Source: Bradyrhizobium manausense (GTDB lineage Bacteria; Pseudomonadota; Alphaproteobacteria; Rhizobiales; Xanthobacteraceae). From it: DNA of 64,000 nt. The stretch's first letter is position 1, and the number at the start of each line of letters is the position of its first letter. This document shows positions 52,583 to 61,589 of the stretch, one piece after another. The notes beneath the pieces are model-generated. The model was not told the origin of the DNA. It saw nothing but the letters and a program-made list of their open reading frames with translations, and did not search any database. The stretch spans positions 286,501 through 350,500 of the forward strand of contig NZ_JAFCLG010000002.1 of assembly GCF_018129685.1 (NCBI RefSeq), written 5' to 3'. The position numbers and the translations under genes are program-made.

Positions 52583-53660
52583 TCATACTGCACCTTGTTC
52601 TGATGATGGCGCGGTGATTGGGACGAGCCGCGCCGGTCGCGCACCTCGACCGCCACACCCCTTGAGGATAGTCTGCTGCACTGGTAATGCCCACAGGCCA
52701 CGATTCAAAAGATCACTGAAGCACTTCGTAATCAGCCCTTGACGACCCCACTCGTGCACGGCCGTCTCCGAGATGCCGAACTTCGCAGCGACCTCGCGCG
52801 TCGTGAGCATGCCGCGGCGGCGCAACCGATCGTATCGGCTTGCCAGTTTGTAGGCGCCGCGAATGAACGCGATCTTCTTCAGGTTGAAGGGCTTGCCCTC
52901 CCAGGTGCGCCATCCGTCGCGGTTCAAAATGTCGGCAATCTCGCGGTCGCAATGCTGATCGAGCAACCGGTCGACGGTCGCGACAAGCTCGGGCTTGAAC
53001 TTGCGCAGCTGGGCGATAGGCAGCGGCCGTTCGAGTTCCAATGTGCGCGTAGCCCCGCCGGACAGACGCACATGGGCGGTAATCTTCTGCGCTTTGATCA
53101 ACGTCACGTCATCGATGAGCAGGCGCACGATGCGTTTACGCTCACGGAAGTCGACGCGCGAGTCGTTCCAGATTTGTGGCAGCTGCTCGGCAAGACCGAG
53201 AATGCGTTGGCGGACCTCGGCGCTGAGTGTCGCAGCCTGCTGCTTGCTGCGGCGTTCGTATTCCTCGGCAGCTTCGGCATGACGGCGCAGCTTGTCGTTC
53301 CATTCCGCCTCGAGAGTATCGGCGACGAGTCGATTGTCGGGGTCTACTTTCATGTAGCGTCGGCGGGCAAGCTCGGCGTCATAGCGCAACCGCTCCACAT
53401 GCTGGCGACGTGCGGTATTTGCCTCGTGAGCGCGCGTCTCAAGTTCGCGCTGGACTTCCAGGGTGACGGCCAGCGTCATCGGCGTCATCATCTCGATCAG
53501 CACGCAACAACTGCCGCATCGACGATCTTGCCGGGCACCGTTTGACACGTTTTTCCGGCACGGCGCACCGCGCTCTCCTGACAGATATAAGTCGGGACCG
53601 TACTGCCATGCTCGCGGCTGTAACGCACGCCCATCTTGCTGTGCAAACACGGCGGTGGGC
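52583..53660 (-). pseudogene. Large serine recombinase, C-terminal part only
   Basis: On the minus strand, a short piece reads KMGVRYSREHGSTVPTYICQ (zinc-ribbon domain). A frameshift near 53509 then leads to IEMMTPMTLAVTLEVQREL and a long coiled-coil region with EWNDKLRRHAEAAEEYERR, ending in an HTH-like segment EVAAKFGISETAVHEWGRQG. The N-terminal catalytic domain (with the active serine) is not present. So it is a broken transposon or phage recombinase. It may still be translated from an internal start, but it cannot recombine DNA. Confidence 0.75.
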
Positions 53661-53691
53661 AGGGCAGGCTCCGCGGAAGACAGGATATCGG

Positions 53692-54613
53692 TCATAATGC
53701 TCCTTGTGGGGGTGTCTGCGGCGCTCCGTTGCCGGCGTCGGCTCCCAGGAAGTCCAGAATTGCATCGGCGAACGCGTCATTCCTGTCACCTGAAACCATG
53801 TGACCCGCACCGCTGACGTCGACCATCTGTGCGCGCGGTACGAGGCTTCGAAAGGCCTCCGCGCTTTCGAGGGAAACAACGTCCGACGACCCACCGCGGA
53901 CCAGCAGTATCGGCAGCGTAAGATCGCTGGCGACCTGCTCGAGCTGATGCAGCACCGCGTCGCCGGCCCCATCGACGCGGCGTGGTCCATCCAAAAAGCG
54001 CGGGTCCCAGTGCCAGTACCAGTGCCAGTGCCAGTACCAGCGCCCGTCTGCACGCTGCTTCAGGTTTTTGCGCGAGCCGTCTGTCGAACGAGGCTTGGCT
54101 CGATGCGGCAAATATGCCGCGACCACTTCAGCAGCCTCGTCAAGGCTGATGAATCCCTTCCCTTGCACACGCTTGCATGAAATCGCGGATGTTGGCGACT
54201 CCGCTTGCCTCTAGACGTGGCGCAATATCGACGAGGACCAGCGCTGAAAAGCAAGCCGCCTGGCCAAGTGCATAGAGCGACGCGAGCCCACCGAGGGAAG
54301 CACCGATCGCAACAGGTTTGGCGCCGAAACGCCGTTCGATCTCCTGGCCGAGCCAGGCCGCCTCCCGGCCATAATCTTCAAGAGCATAGGCACCACTATC
54401 GACCCATGCACTATCCCCGTGGCCGCGCTGATCAATGGCAATGGCAGTGAAGCCTCGCCCGGCGAGCTTTTCCGCCGTCGTACGCCAGGCGTGCCGGGTC
54501 TGTCCGCCACCATGCAACAGCAACGCCGTACGAGTACCGCAGCCCTAGGCATCCCCTTCGATTTCGTTTCCTTCAGCACCGACGAAGATGATGCGACGTG
54601 GCTGAACTGACAT
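53692..54613 (-). pseudogene. Alpha/beta-hydrolase with an in-frame stop, a frameshift and a repeat expansion
   Basis: The ATG at 54613 reads MSVQPRRIIFVGAEGNEIEG, meets TAG after 22 codons, then continues in frame with LLLHGGGQTRHAW, DQRGHGDSAW and the nucleophile elbow GASLGGLAS. Near 54160 it shifts frame to FISLDEAAEVVAAYLPHR and ends with LLVRGGSSDVVS (catalytic acid region) and GAGHMVSGDRND (catalytic His). In the middle, the family segment GRWYWHWDPRF is expanded to alternating Trp-His/Tyr by a hexanucleotide repeat. Three lesions make it a pseudogene. Without them it would be about 300 residues. Confidence 0.8.
54007..54040. repeat. Hexanucleotide microsatellite CCAGTR inside the hydrolase remnant
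   Basis: Five full units and four bases of CCAGTG/CCAGTA in the order G, A, G, G, A. On the coding strand they give alternating Trp with His or Tyr. The repeat does not change the frame because units are 6 nt. Relatives appear to have only two or three units, so two or three have been added. Confidence 0.7.
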
Positions 54614-54738
54614 GTAACCTCATGACGAACATTGGCTTGCGATTGGCTATGCAGCACACAGCCGGAAATCGCCATAGCCCATTAAGATTCTGCTCTGGCA
54701 CCACGGACCGCGAGCGCGGACCGCATCTACCCGGCCGT

Positions 54739-56004
54739 TCAGCTAGGTTCGTGCCTCTCCAGGATCGTTATTGCACAGGCCGCTTCGTCAAAGCCAATCA
54801 CACCCCCACCATTTTCTGCGAGCGCCAGGCGTGCCTTTTTGGCCTGTCGTTCACCGGCCTCGCCGCGCAACTGCAGCACAAGCTCATGAATCATCGAAAG
54901 ACCTGTGGCTCCGATCGGATGTCCCTTGGAAACCAGCCCCCCGGAAAGATTTACCGGACGATCTCCTCCGAATGTCGTTGCGCCTGAGGCGACATAAGAC
55001 CCGCCCTGTCCCTCCGCGCAGAAGCGCAGCATCTCGACTTGATAAATCTCGCAGAACGAGGTCGCGTCATGAACCTCGGCGATATCGATTTCCGACGGCG
55101 AAATCCCCGCCATTTTGTAGGCCCTGTCCGCGGCAATACGCGAGAGGCCCGGTTCGTCGAGCGACCGGTATTTGCCGCCCGACATCGTGCTGGCCCTGAT
55201 CTTCACCGCGCGATCCCGCACCCGGCTCGGCAATGCCGCGAGATAGTCCTTCGAGCAGACAAGAGCGGCGGCGGCGCCATCGCCAACCGGCGCGCACATG
55301 CTTCGTGTCAGCGGATAGCTGATCGCACGATCCGCCAGCACGTCATCGGCAGTCATCCTGAAGCGATATTGTGCCAGAGGATTAAGGCTTCCGTGATGGT
55401 GATTTTTGGACGCGCCGATCGCGATCTGACGCTGCGTCGTGCCGAAGCGCTTCATGTGATACGCCGCCTGCATGGCGTAGGTATCCATGAAGATGGTGCC
55501 ACGTTTTTCATCAGGCAGGAAGGGCTTGCCACTGGCCTCACCCGCATCGCGGTAGTAGGCGAGCCATTCGCCGGGATCCAGCTGATCAATCCCTCCGTCG
55601 AAGATTTCCTGCGTTCTTGCCGGGTCGTCCGGCACGAAGGTCTTCTCGACCCCAATGGCCAGTGAAAGCTGCGCGTCGCCCGACGCGATGTCCTTCCATG
55701 CGCCATGCAAGGCCTGGGACGCGGTGGCGCAACCGCCTTCAACATTCATCGTCGGGACGCGCTCGGGAAACAGACCCTCCCGCACCAACGGAGAGAGGCA
55801 GACTTGTCCGCGGATATTGCGCTGTCCGAATGCCCCCATGCCGCAGTTCCCAAACCACGCCATTGCAATGTCGCGCCCATCCTCCATCCCCGCGTCCGCC
55901 AGCACCGCAAGGTAGGCCTCTCGGGTCAAAGCCTTGAAGCTGGTCTGCGGCTTTCTACCAAACGGAGTACATGCAGTTCCGATCACATAGACTTCAGAGG
56001 CCAT
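54739..56004 (-). CDS. SCP-x/acetyl-CoA acetyltransferase-type thiolase
   Basis: A 421-residue thiolase. The nucleophile Cys lies in NVEGGCATASQALHG; VHDATSFCEI and SGGLVSKGHPIGATG give the other active-site loops with the second histidine. The final cysteine region of degradative thiolases (CxGxG) is replaced by ENGGGVIG, as in lipid-transfer-type thiolases. It should cleave or form a 3-ketoacyl-CoA of a branched or polycyclic acid. I start at ATG 56004 (MASEVYVIGTACTPFG), since the frame upstream is only polar sequence between it and the P450 gene. Confidence 0.9.
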   Translation of the reverse strand: MASEVYVIGTACTPFGRKPQTSFKALTREAYLAVLADAGMEDGRDIAMAWFGNCGMGAFGQRNIRGQVCLSPLVREGLFPERVPTMNVEGGCATASQALHGAWKDIASGDAQLSLAIGVEKTFVPDDPARTQEIFDGGIDQLDPGEWLAYYRDAGEASGKPFLPDEKRGTIFMDTYAMQAAYHMKRFGTTQRQIAIGASKNHHHGSLNPLAQYRFRMTADDVLADRAISYPLTRSMCAPVGDGAAAALVCSKDYLAALPSRVRDRAVKIRASTMSGGKYRSLDEPGLSRIAADRAYKMAGISPSEIDIAEVHDATSFCEIYQVEMLRFCAEGQGGSYVASGATTFGGDRPVNLSGGLVSKGHPIGATGLSMIHELVLQLRGEAGERQAKKARLALAENGGGVIGFDEAACAITILERHEPS

Positions 56005-56041
56005 CTTTTTCACCAGTATCCAGTATGACGCTTCATGCGCA

Positions 56042-57265
56042 TCAGCGCAGGCGAACCGGGAGCGATTGCATGCCTCGGAGGATGATTGAATCCTTCCACC
56101 CCGGGGCGGAATCTGCTGCAAGTGAAATCCCGGGAAACCGCTCGATCAGAGAACGCAAGGCAATCTGCCCTTCGAGTCTGGCGAGCTGAGCGCCGAGGCA
56201 AAAGTGGATCCCATGACCGAATGTCAAATGCGGATTCGGCGATCGGCCGAGATCGAAGCGATCCGCATCCCCGAACTGCTCGGGATCGCGGTTGGCCGCA
56301 TTGATGAAGGCAAACAAGCGTTGCCCCTGCAGCAGCTTTCGGCCACCGAACTCCACATCGGCCGTGATGACACGCACCAAAGCGCCACTTGGCCCATCAT
56401 ACCGCAGCCATTCCTCGACGGCGGATTCGGCCAGTGATGGATCGTCCTTGACGCGCGCCCACTGCTCCGGCGAGCTCATCGTGTAATAGAACCCGTTACC
56501 GAGCAGGTTAGTCGTCGTTTCATGCCCTGCGAACAGCAGAAGGATGCAGGTTGCGATCACTTCGTCCTCGGTCAGCGCCTCGCGCTTATCGGGCTCGCTT
56601 ACGAGCTGGCTGATGATATCACCCTGAGGATCGACCGTTCGCTTGGCAATAATGTCGCGAAAGTAGTCTGCCATGGCCTTCGCCCCGGCCTCTGCGCGGA
56701 TATACTTGTCTGCCGTCGCGCGCGACGTTCCGATGAACAAGGCGATGTCGTCCGACCAGTCCTTGACGCGATGCAAGTCTTCCCGCGGCACGCCGAGTAG
56801 ATCCATCATCACGGTTGCCGGCAATGGGTAAGCAAAATCCGCGATCCAGTCGACGACCCCCGTGGAGCGCGCCTTTTTCTCTATCTCGTCCAATAGCAGC
56901 GCGACGATCTCCTCAACGTTGGGTTCAAGCGCCTTGATAGATCGCGAGGTGAAAGCCTTGGTGAACAGCCGCCGCAGCCGGGTGTGCTCGGGCGGATCAC
57001 GGAAAACCATCCATTTGCCGAGGTAGGTCATCAGGTTGGCATAGCCGCCCTGACTCTCGGCGGGCACCGTCGCAAAGAACGGCGCCAGTCGCTCCGCCGA
57101 CATGTCGGAGTTCGACACCGCCACGCGCCTCACATCGTCATAGCGCGTAATGACCCACGCCTTCAAAGCTGTCGACCAATGCACCGGATCGCTCTCCCGC
57201 AACTGCGAGAAAATCGGAAACGGATCGGCATTGGTCTTGGGATCGGCGAAATCGAGATTCAGCAT
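56042..57265 (-). CDS. Cytochrome P450
   Basis: A 407-residue soluble bacterial P450. I-helix LLFAGHETTTNL, ExxR in VEEWLRYDGP, and heme loop LTFGHGIHFCLGAQLA with Cys356 as thiolate ligand. No redox partner gene is adjacent. I chose ATG 57265 (MLNLDFADPKTN), preceded by GGGAG; an ATG 26 codons upstream is in frame but gives a polar lead. It is between a thiolase and an acyl-CoA synthetase on one strand, suggesting hydroxylation of an alicyclic or terpenoid acid before CoA activation and cleavage. Confidence 0.93.
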   Translation of the reverse strand: MLNLDFADPKTNADPFPIFSQLRESDPVHWSTALKAWVITRYDDVRRVAVSNSDMSAERLAPFFATVPAESQGGYANLMTYLGKWMVFRDPPEHTRLRRLFTKAFTSRSIKALEPNVEEIVALLLDEIEKKARSTGVVDWIADFAYPLPATVMMDLLGVPREDLHRVKDWSDDIALFIGTSRATADKYIRAEAGAKAMADYFRDIIAKRTVDPQGDIISQLVSEPDKREALTEDEVIATCILLLFAGHETTTNLLGNGFYYTMSSPEQWARVKDDPSLAESAVEEWLRYDGPSGALVRVITADVEFGGRKLLQGQRLFAFINAANRDPEQFGDADRFDLGRSPNPHLTFGHGIHFCLGAQLARLEGQIALRSLIERFPGISLAADSAPGWKDSIILRGMQSLPVRLR

Positions 57266-57353
57266 CAACGGAAACTCCCTGTCCTTTCCGCGCGAGCAGC
57301 GCGGCGCGCGGGACCCGATCGCCGGGCCCGCCTCAGCGGTCATAGCTCAGCCA

Positions 57354-59276
57354 TCATTTGCGAAATCTGGCCTCGTCGGGCGTCGTCAGCCCACAGACGC
57401 CGCGCTCCTCGATGATCCGTGCAATATGCTGCCCCCTCTCCGAACCCTTTTCGAGCTCGCCCAACGCCTCGCGCGGTGTAACCGGCTGTGCGTCAAGCTT
57501 AAGATGGGGCGTGTCGAACAGGGCGGGCGGCAGGCTGGCGCAGAACGCGGAAAATCGAGCGAGCGCCGTGACCAAGGAGTCACCCCAGAAGTCCACCAGC
57601 GGTGGCTTCAAGGTCTTTCCTGCCGGATTGGCCGGCAGATTGGCTCCGAACACCACATATTCCGGTGTCTCGTACCTGGCGAGATGCTGGGCGCAATGGT
57701 CACGAATTTCGTCGGCCGTTGCACCCTCGCCGGGCTTGAGCACCACGACTGCCTTCAATCGCTCCGAGAACACATGATCGGGCACACCGACCACCGCCGC
57801 CCGCAGGACCTTCGGGTGCAGGTACAACTTGTTCTCGACCTCGATGCAGTAGACGTTCTGGCCGCCTCGCACGACCATGTCCTTCTTGCGGTCCAACAGC
57901 CAGAGATAGCCTTCTTCGTCGATCTTGGCCCAGTCACCGGACAGGACAAAACCGTCGTGGCGGAAGACTTCGGCGGTCTTGCCCGGCTCTTCCCAATATC
58001 CGGCATTGGTCTGCTGGCCACGATAGGCAACTTCACCAATCACGTTGGGTTCGAGAACTTCGTTACCCGCATCGTCAAAGATGGCGATGTCGGTATTCGG
58101 AGTCGCGAGGCCGCAGCTGGTGATCTTGCGGATCGCGTCTTCGGTGGGCAGCGCGAAACCGAGCGCCGTGCTCTCGGACACCGAGCCGGCGTTCACCATG
58201 GCAATCGGTGCAAATTCAAGATTGAGCTGGTTGATGAAGGTCTCCGATGACGCATGGCCGCCAAAGATGATTTTCTTGAGCGTCGAGCAGTCGTGGTTCT
58301 TGAATTCCGGATGGTTCATCATCATCCAGAGCATGATCGGCGCTGCGACCGCCCACGTTGCCCGCTCGGCCTCAATCAGCTTGATTGCGTCCAGCGGCGT
58401 GAAGGCCGCCATGACGACGCATTTCCCGCCGCTCAGCAGCGCGGGCAGGAAGTCCGCGTAGACCGCGGTGTTGTGGTACAACGGCGGCATGCACAGGTTG
58501 ACGTCGTCGGTACCTAGCCCCTTGGCCGCGATGACCACGTTCTGAGCGCAACCGAGCGCGTTGATGTGCATGGCCATCGTCCCCTTGGGCACGCCGGTCG
58601 TGCCTGACGTGAAGGAGATCGCACACAGATCCCACTCATCGACCGCCTCGTGTTCGACCGGCGGCGTCTCCAGGGAGCTTAGTTCTGAAAAAGCGAGCGT
58701 CCCCTGCGGCGCCTCGCCACCGATGACGAACACCCACTCGACACTGTCGAGGCCGCCGCGCACCGAGTCGAGCTTGCTGCTCCAGACTTCGGAAGAGACC
58801 ACCAGTCCCTTGGCACCGACCTTGTTGATCTGCGCCGCCAATCCTTCAGCGGTCAACCCGAGATTGACCGGCACTGCGACGCCGCCGAGTTGGATGATGG
58901 CGAGATAGCTGATGACGTATTCCGGGCAGCCCGCTGTCAGCAGACATAGCCGGTCACGCTTCTTGAAGCCAAATTTCTGCCGGAGTCCAGCAGCGGCGCG
59001 ATCGACCTGCGCGCCGACGTCGCCCCACGTCATCCTCTCGCCGCCGGGATGGAAAACATAGGCCTCGCGATCGGGCCAGCGCGCAACATTCGCCGCAAGG
59101 CACTCCGAAATACTGCGTGGCCGGTCACGATAGGCCCATATCTCGGTGCCTTCCCACGCGATACCGCGCCCGAGTGGTGCCGTGATCCTGGCGACCTGTC
59201 CGGCAAGCTCCGGATAAACGTCGCGCCAAGACTTGCAAGTACCCTTCGCAGGGCCTTTGACCTCCCAGGCTCCCAT
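57354..59276 (-). CDS. AMP-forming acyl-CoA synthetase
   Basis: A 640-residue ANL ligase. AISFTSGTTGVPKGTM, LCMPPLYHNTAVYADFL, YRGQQTNAGYWEEP, LLDRKKDMVVRGGQNVY and the lysine in LPANPAGKTLKPP are visible. It is longer than typical because of an N-terminal extension of about 70 residues (KGTCKSWRDVYPELAGQVAR) and a C-terminal extension of about 75. It is the first gene of the minus-strand synthetase-P450-thiolase operon and is divergent from the TetR gene at 59430, with a palindromic operator between. Confidence 0.9.
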   Translation of the reverse strand: MGAWEVKGPAKGTCKSWRDVYPELAGQVARITAPLGRGIAWEGTEIWAYRDRPRSISECLAANVARWPDREAYVFHPGGERMTWGDVGAQVDRAAAGLRQKFGFKKRDRLCLLTAGCPEYVISYLAIIQLGGVAVPVNLGLTAEGLAAQINKVGAKGLVVSSEVWSSKLDSVRGGLDSVEWVFVIGGEAPQGTLAFSELSSLETPPVEHEAVDEWDLCAISFTSGTTGVPKGTMAMHINALGCAQNVVIAAKGLGTDDVNLCMPPLYHNTAVYADFLPALLSGGKCVVMAAFTPLDAIKLIEAERATWAVAAPIMLWMMMNHPEFKNHDCSTLKKIIFGGHASSETFINQLNLEFAPIAMVNAGSVSESTALGFALPTEDAIRKITSCGLATPNTDIAIFDDAGNEVLEPNVIGEVAYRGQQTNAGYWEEPGKTAEVFRHDGFVLSGDWAKIDEEGYLWLLDRKKDMVVRGGQNVYCIEVENKLYLHPKVLRAAVVGVPDHVFSERLKAVVVLKPGEGATADEIRDHCAQHLARYETPEYVVFGANLPANPAGKTLKPPLVDFWGDSLVTALARFSAFCASLPPALFDTPHLKLDAQPVTPREALGELEKGSERGQHIARIIEERGVCGLTTPDEARFRK

Positions 59277-59340
59277 AATCCCTCCTGCTGATCAGATCAG
59301 TCGTCGACCTGCACCAAATCTCAGAAGCCATCTTCTAACC

Positions 59341-59356
59341 AAACAATCGCTTGTTT
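59341..59356. promoter_or_regulatory. TetR operator candidate in a divergent promoter
   Basis: AAACAATCGCTTGTTT is a 16-bp palindrome: AAACAA and TTGTTT around TCGC. It lies 64 bp from the synthetase start and 73 bp from the TetR start at 59430. It shares AAACAATCG with the site at 60516 in front of another TetR gene of the same subfamily. Autoregulation plus control of the P450 operon is inferred. Confidence 0.6.
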
Positions 59357-59429
59357 TGCAAGTCACAATGCTCGACGAGGTGGAACACGTCAGGTAAGAG
59401 AGCCCTAGCTCGAACTCCGAACGAACCCG

Positions 59430-60065
59430 ATGATCGCGAAAAGCCGACCCACCCGCCCTACACAGCAAACCCGACGCGCTAAGGTGGCTCGCCCTTCCGC
59501 CGCTGGTAAAAAGCGGCAGGTGCTTTCCGGGGATCGTCGACAGGTGCTGATCAGTGAAGCGGCGCGGTTGTTCGGCAACAAGGGCTACGAAAACACTTCA
59601 ATGCGCGACATCGCAGCAGCGGTCGGTATCCTGCCGGGGTCGCTTTATCACCACTTTTCTTCCAAGGAAGAGCTGTTCGTCGCCGTCTATTCCTTTGCCG
59701 TGTCGCAATCGGTGGACGCAGTGAAGACAGCGATCAAGACCCGACCCGACCCGTGGGTTCGCCTGGAAGCGGCTTGCATCGCACATATGCAAGGGCTGCT
59801 GGATAAGAATCGATTCGCCGCAGTATTGGTCACTCACCCCTCGGCCTCTGGCCTGCCCGAACAGGTGGTTACGCTTCGCGATAGTTACGAAGCCGTTTTC
59901 AAGGACCTGATCGCGGAGCTGCCGCTTCCAGCGGGAATCGATCAGCGCATCTTCAGACTCGGACTACTGGGCGCGATGAACTGGGCGATCACCTGGTACC
60001 GCCCCTGCGGCGAGACGCCCGCGAGCATCGCGCGGAAGCTGCTGAGCGCCACCCGCCGCGAATAG
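59430..60065 (+). CDS. TetR family regulator
   Basis: A 211-residue regulator. A basic N-terminus of 30 residues precedes RRQVLISEAARLFGNKGYEN and the HTH MRDIAAAVGILPGSLYHHFSSKEELF. Ligand-domain phrase LGLLGAMNWAITWYRPCGE is shared with the TetR proteins at 21992 and 60550. It likely represses the divergent synthetase-P450-thiolase operon through 59341, released by an acyl-CoA. Downstream 60066-60301 shows no gene. Confidence 0.88.
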   Translation: MIAKSRPTRPTQQTRRAKVARPSAAGKKRQVLSGDRRQVLISEAARLFGNKGYENTSMRDIAAAVGILPGSLYHHFSSKEELFVAVYSFAVSQSVDAVKTAIKTRPDPWVRLEAACIAHMQGLLDKNRFAAVLVTHPSASGLPEQVVTLRDSYEAVFKDLIAELPLPAGIDQRIFRLGLLGAMNWAITWYRPCGETPASIARKLLSATRRE

Positions 60066-60301
60066 GCTGACGCGCACAATCCCACGTTTCGCGGCTGGCC
60101 TGGCGATCTCCAGGAGCGGAGCGCGGCGCACGTCTGCATGCCCGATCGCGGGATCCCTCACTCCGACTGATCATTTGGCTAACGCATGCAGCAGCCTCAC
60201 GCTGCCGATGCACGCTGGCTCTTGCGGAGCATCCATCGTCGGCCCACGCATGGCGCGTGCAAAGCCCTTGAAAAAGAGCTCTGCCAATTTATGATGATAA
60301 A

Positions 60302-60535
60302 ATGGGCAAACCGGAGCTTCAGGGCGTCGCCCCTTCGCGGCGCGCGTCGATCAGGCGCAAGTGCTCCGACGCGGTCGCCGACCTCATCCGCAGCCGCATC
60401 TTCCAGGCGGGACAACCACCCATTGACCGGCTGCCGCAAAAATCCGCACTGATCGAGATACTCGGCAGCAGCCGCTCTACCATCCGCACGATCTTGACTG
60501 CTACCTCAAAGCTTGCTAAACAATCGTTTAGTTAG
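60302..60535 (+). pseudogene. GntR regulator remnant (DNA-binding domain fragment)
   Basis: The frame includes ADLIRSRIFQAGQPPIDRLP, then QKSALIEILGSSRSTIRTIL, which matches a GntR winged helix (IRSGIFKPGDxLPSExxLAExLGVSRxTVRxAL). After this it stops at 60535 in the TetR promoter region. The ligand domain is missing. No ribosome site is obvious. Confidence 0.55.
60516..60531. promoter_or_regulatory. TetR operator candidate before the third mutase operon
   Basis: CTAAACAATCGTTTAG: CTAAAC and GTTTAG form a perfect 6-bp inverted repeat around AATC. It lies 18 bp upstream of the TetR start codon and should regulate the whole TetR-mutase-meaB run. It shares AAACAATCG with the site at 59341. Confidence 0.62.
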
Positions 60536-60549
60536 CTATCGAGGATCCA

Positions 60550-61140
60550 TTGGCAGCAACGATCGCGAAACGCCAGGCAAATCGTCTGCCGGCGCTGCTT
60601 GATGCGGCGGCCGCTCATTTTGCAGAGCGGGGCTACCATGCCACGACCATGCGCGACATCGCGCAGGAAGCGGGAGTAACGCCGGGAGCGGTCTATTTTC
60701 ACGTCCCCACGAAACAAGCCCTGCTCCTGGCCGTCTATGCCCAAGGCGTCGACCGTATCATTGGTCGCTTCGAAAAGGCGCTAGAAGGTCAGCGTGATCC
60801 CAACATCCGTCTACGCTGCGCGATCATGGCGCATCTTGAGGCTATTCTCGACGCCAGCGCCTATGCGCGAGTTATAGTCCGCGTGCTGCCTGAGGACATT
60901 CCTGAAGCTACCAACGAGCTGAAGTTGCAGCGCGAGCGCTACGAGTCGCGCTTACGCTCCCTCCTGGCTGAGGTCGATCTTCCAGCCGGCCGCGATCCCA
61001 AGCTCGCTCGCCTTATGCTGATCGGCGCTCTGAACTGGACGCCGGTCTGGTACCGCAAAAGCGCCGGCAGTCTCGATGGCATCGTGAACGAATACCTTGC
61101 GTCCTTCGGGCTCAGCCCTACTCCCTTGGCAGGCAAATAA
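60550..61140 (+). CDS. TetR family regulator of the third mutase operon
   Basis: A 196-residue regulator started by a TTG at 60550, with GAGG 5 nt upstream. LPALLDAAAAHFAERGYHAT and MRDIAQEAGVTPGAVYFHVPTKQALL make the HTH; the ligand domain has LMLIGALNWTPVWYRKS as in its paralogues at 21992 and 59430. It is the first gene of the operon; its TAA overlaps the mutase small-subunit ATG by one base (TAATG). The regulator probably senses the CoA ester handled by the mutase, so its ligand could reveal the substrate. Confidence 0.88.
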   Translation: MAATIAKRQANRLPALLDAAAAHFAERGYHATTMRDIAQEAGVTPGAVYFHVPTKQALLLAVYAQGVDRIIGRFEKALEGQRDPNIRLRCAIMAHLEAILDASAYARVIVRVLPEDIPEATNELKLQRERYESRLRSLLAEVDLPAGRDPKLARLMLIGALNWTPVWYRKSAGSLDGIVNEYLASFGLSPTPLAGK

Positions 61141-61589
61141 TGAGCACAACTTCAGGCTTCCGGCCAATCCGAGTTCTGGTCACCAAGATTGGCCTCGACG
61201 GTCATGATCGCGGCAGCCGGATCGTCGCCGCCTATCTACGCGATGCCGGCATGGAGGTGATCTACACGCCGCCCTGGCAGACCGTGGCCGGGGTCGTGAA
61301 GCTCGCGACCGAGGAGGATGTCGAAGTCATAGGGATTAGCTCCCTCGCGACCGATCATCTCATCGTCCCGAAGATGATGACGGCCTTGCGCGCCGCCGGG
61401 CTCGATCATGTCCGCGTCATTGTGGGCGGGATTGTACCCGACGAGGAGAAGACCGCCCTCATCGAGGCCGGCGTCAGCAACGTGTTCGGGCCGGGCGCGG
61501 CACGCGACGAGATCGTGGCTTGCGTGACATCTCTCGGACAGGATGCGCGCCACGCTCGCATCAACGAATTCTTGGAGGCAAACCCATGA
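61140..61589 (+). CDS. B12-binding small subunit of a divergent acyl-CoA mutase (copy 3)
   Basis: A 149-residue cobalamin-binding protein. D20-G-H22-D-R-G25 provides the cobalt-ligand histidine; ISSLATDHL and [10 protein letters not shown] replace LSGSH and GGTIPAED of copies 1 and 2. [21 protein letters not shown] resembles the domain of fused methylmalonyl-CoA mutases. In this operon it is encoded before the large subunit, the reverse of the other two cassettes. Its TGA overlaps the large-subunit ATG (ATGA). Confidence 0.92.
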   Translation: MSTTSGFRPIRVLVTKIGLDGHDRGSRIVAAYLRDAGMEVIYTPPWQTVAGVVKLATEEDVEVIGISSLATDHLIVPKMMTALRAAGLDHVRVIVGGIVPDEEKTALIEAGVSNVFGPGAARDEIVACVTSLGQDARHARINEFLEANP

